This document shows, piece after piece, positions 63,398-64,000 of a stretch of 64,000 nucleotides of DNA. Origin of the DNA: an uncultured Shewanella sp. (GTDB lineage: Bacteria; Pseudomonadota; Gammaproteobacteria; Enterobacterales; Shewanellaceae); assembly GCF_947495455.1 (NCBI RefSeq), contig NZ_CANLZC010000015.1, positions 1-64,000 on the forward strand. Reading direction: 5' to 3'. Below the pieces are notes generated by a model that searched no databases, was not told the DNA's origin, and saw only the letters and a list, made by a program, of their open reading frames with translations. Every line of letters begins with the position of its first letter. Position 1 is the first letter of the stretch. The translations under genes were made by a program, and so were the position numbers.

Positions 63398-64000
63398 ATG
63401 GCTAATTATTTTAATTCTCTGAGTTTACGTCAACAATTAGAACAGCTGGCCCAGTGCCGCTTCATGGATCGCAGTGAATTCAGTGAAGGTTGTAATTATA
63501 TCAAAGACTGGAATATCGTCATATTAGGTTGTGGCGCGCAAGGTTTAAACCAAGGTTTAAACATGCGTGATTCTGGTTTGAATATTTCTTTTGCACTGCG
63601 TCAACAAGCGATTTCTGAAAAGCGTGCGTCATACCAAATGGCAACTGGCAATGGTTTTCGTGTAGGTACCATTGAAGAATTAATTCCAGCGGCGGATTTA
63701 GTGCTTAATTTAACGCCTGACAAGCAGCACACAGATGCCGTTAATTCTGTTATGCCGTTAATGAAGCAAAATGCAACGCTTGCTTATTCTCATGGTTTCA
63801 ATATTGTTGAAGAAGGCATGCAAATTCGTCCTGATTTAACGGTTATTATGGTTGCGCCTAAGTGTCCAGGTACAGAAGTACGCGAAGAGTATAAGCGTGG
63901 TTTTGGTGTGCCGACTCTGATTGCAGTGCATCCAGAAAACGACCCAAATGGTGATGGTTTTGAGATCGCCAAAGCCTATGCCAGTGCTACGGGGGGTGAC
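63398..64000 (+). CDS. ilvC: Ketol-acid reductoisomerase IlvC (partial, runs off the window)
   Basis: The frame from ATG 63398 stays open to the window end (201 codons) and is the N-terminal part of IlvC, which isomerises and reduces acetolactate with NADPH in Val/Ile synthesis. [23 protein letters not shown] and the Rossmann motif [20 protein letters not shown] match the E. coli class II enzyme closely, as do [13 protein letters not shown] [10 protein letters not shown] and [20 protein letters not shown]. The full protein is about 490 residues, so more than half lies outside. GAGGTGG upstream is the ribosome-binding site. Confidence 0.97.
   Translation, partial: MANYFNSLSLRQQLEQLAQCRFMDRSEFSEGCNYIKDWNIVILGCGAQGLNQGLNMRDSGLNISFALRQQAISEKRASYQMATGNGFRVGTIEELIPAADLVLNLTPDKQHTDAVNSVMPLMKQNATLAYSHGFNIVEEGMQIRPDLTVIMVAPKCPGTEVREEYKRGFGVPTLIAVHPENDPNGDGFEIAKAYASATGGD

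Overview
The window reads as a chromosomal segment of an AT-rich marine gammaproteobacterium, most probably of the Shewanella lineage (Alteromonadales). I base this on the combination of a cox/SURF1/ctaAB cluster with a haem-c-fused CoxB and a divergent DUF2909 gene, a lexA-sulA pair next to plsB, the DUF3630-srkA-dsbA block, and ilvY-ilvC. The genus is inferred from gene content and order; no marker RNA gene lies in the window. I saw no rRNA, tRNA, CRISPR array, prophage or intact insertion sequence.

Layout. 1-8942: tex, an LtaS-like sulfatase-fold membrane enzyme, two candidate tiny proteins, bioH, comF, nfuA and a MATE pump. 9068-9334: first copy of a 267-bp repeat with 24-bp terminal inverted repeats. 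9393-19006: an exported polysaccharide deacetylase, then the complete aa3/caa3-type cytochrome c oxidase cluster on the minus strand (coxB, ctaD, ctaG, coxC, SURF1, a CxxxC protein, ctaA, cyoE, sco) with a DUF2909 gene on the opposite strand. 19007-19796: long intergenic region with a CRP-like site and an orphan plus-strand terminator. 19797-28184: SOS and lipid/quinone housekeeping genes (sulA, lexA with two SOS boxes, plsB, aromatic amino acid permease, uvrD, ubiA). 28252-32125: MazG-like NTPase, BamA-like barrel, ThrE exporter. 32208-32474: second, inverted copy of the 267-bp repeat. 32589-47802: MAPEG, YgiQ, SYLF lipoprotein-like protein, a 7TM module lacking its DNA-binding domain, DUF3630, srkA, two tandem dsbA genes, zapB, a small outer-membrane barrel, ilvE, two tandem acyltransferases and comM.

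48073-51962 is the most unusual part: four tandem paralogous alpha/beta hydrolase genes, with three 139-bp collapsed relics of a further paralogue between the second and third. The first and third hydrolases keep the nucleophilic serine (GHSxG); the second and fourth have Val and Ala in its place. All four lack the usual catalytic Asp in the usual position. The array looks like one operon from an extended -10 promoter.

51952-64000: a threonine-synthase-like PLP enzyme with an AraC regulator and a divergent MFS carrier, a GNAT acetyltransferase, an SMP-30 protein, an AaeAB-like efflux pair, a sodium:solute symporter with a 59-residue partner protein, and the ilvY-ilvC divergon; ilvC runs off the right edge.
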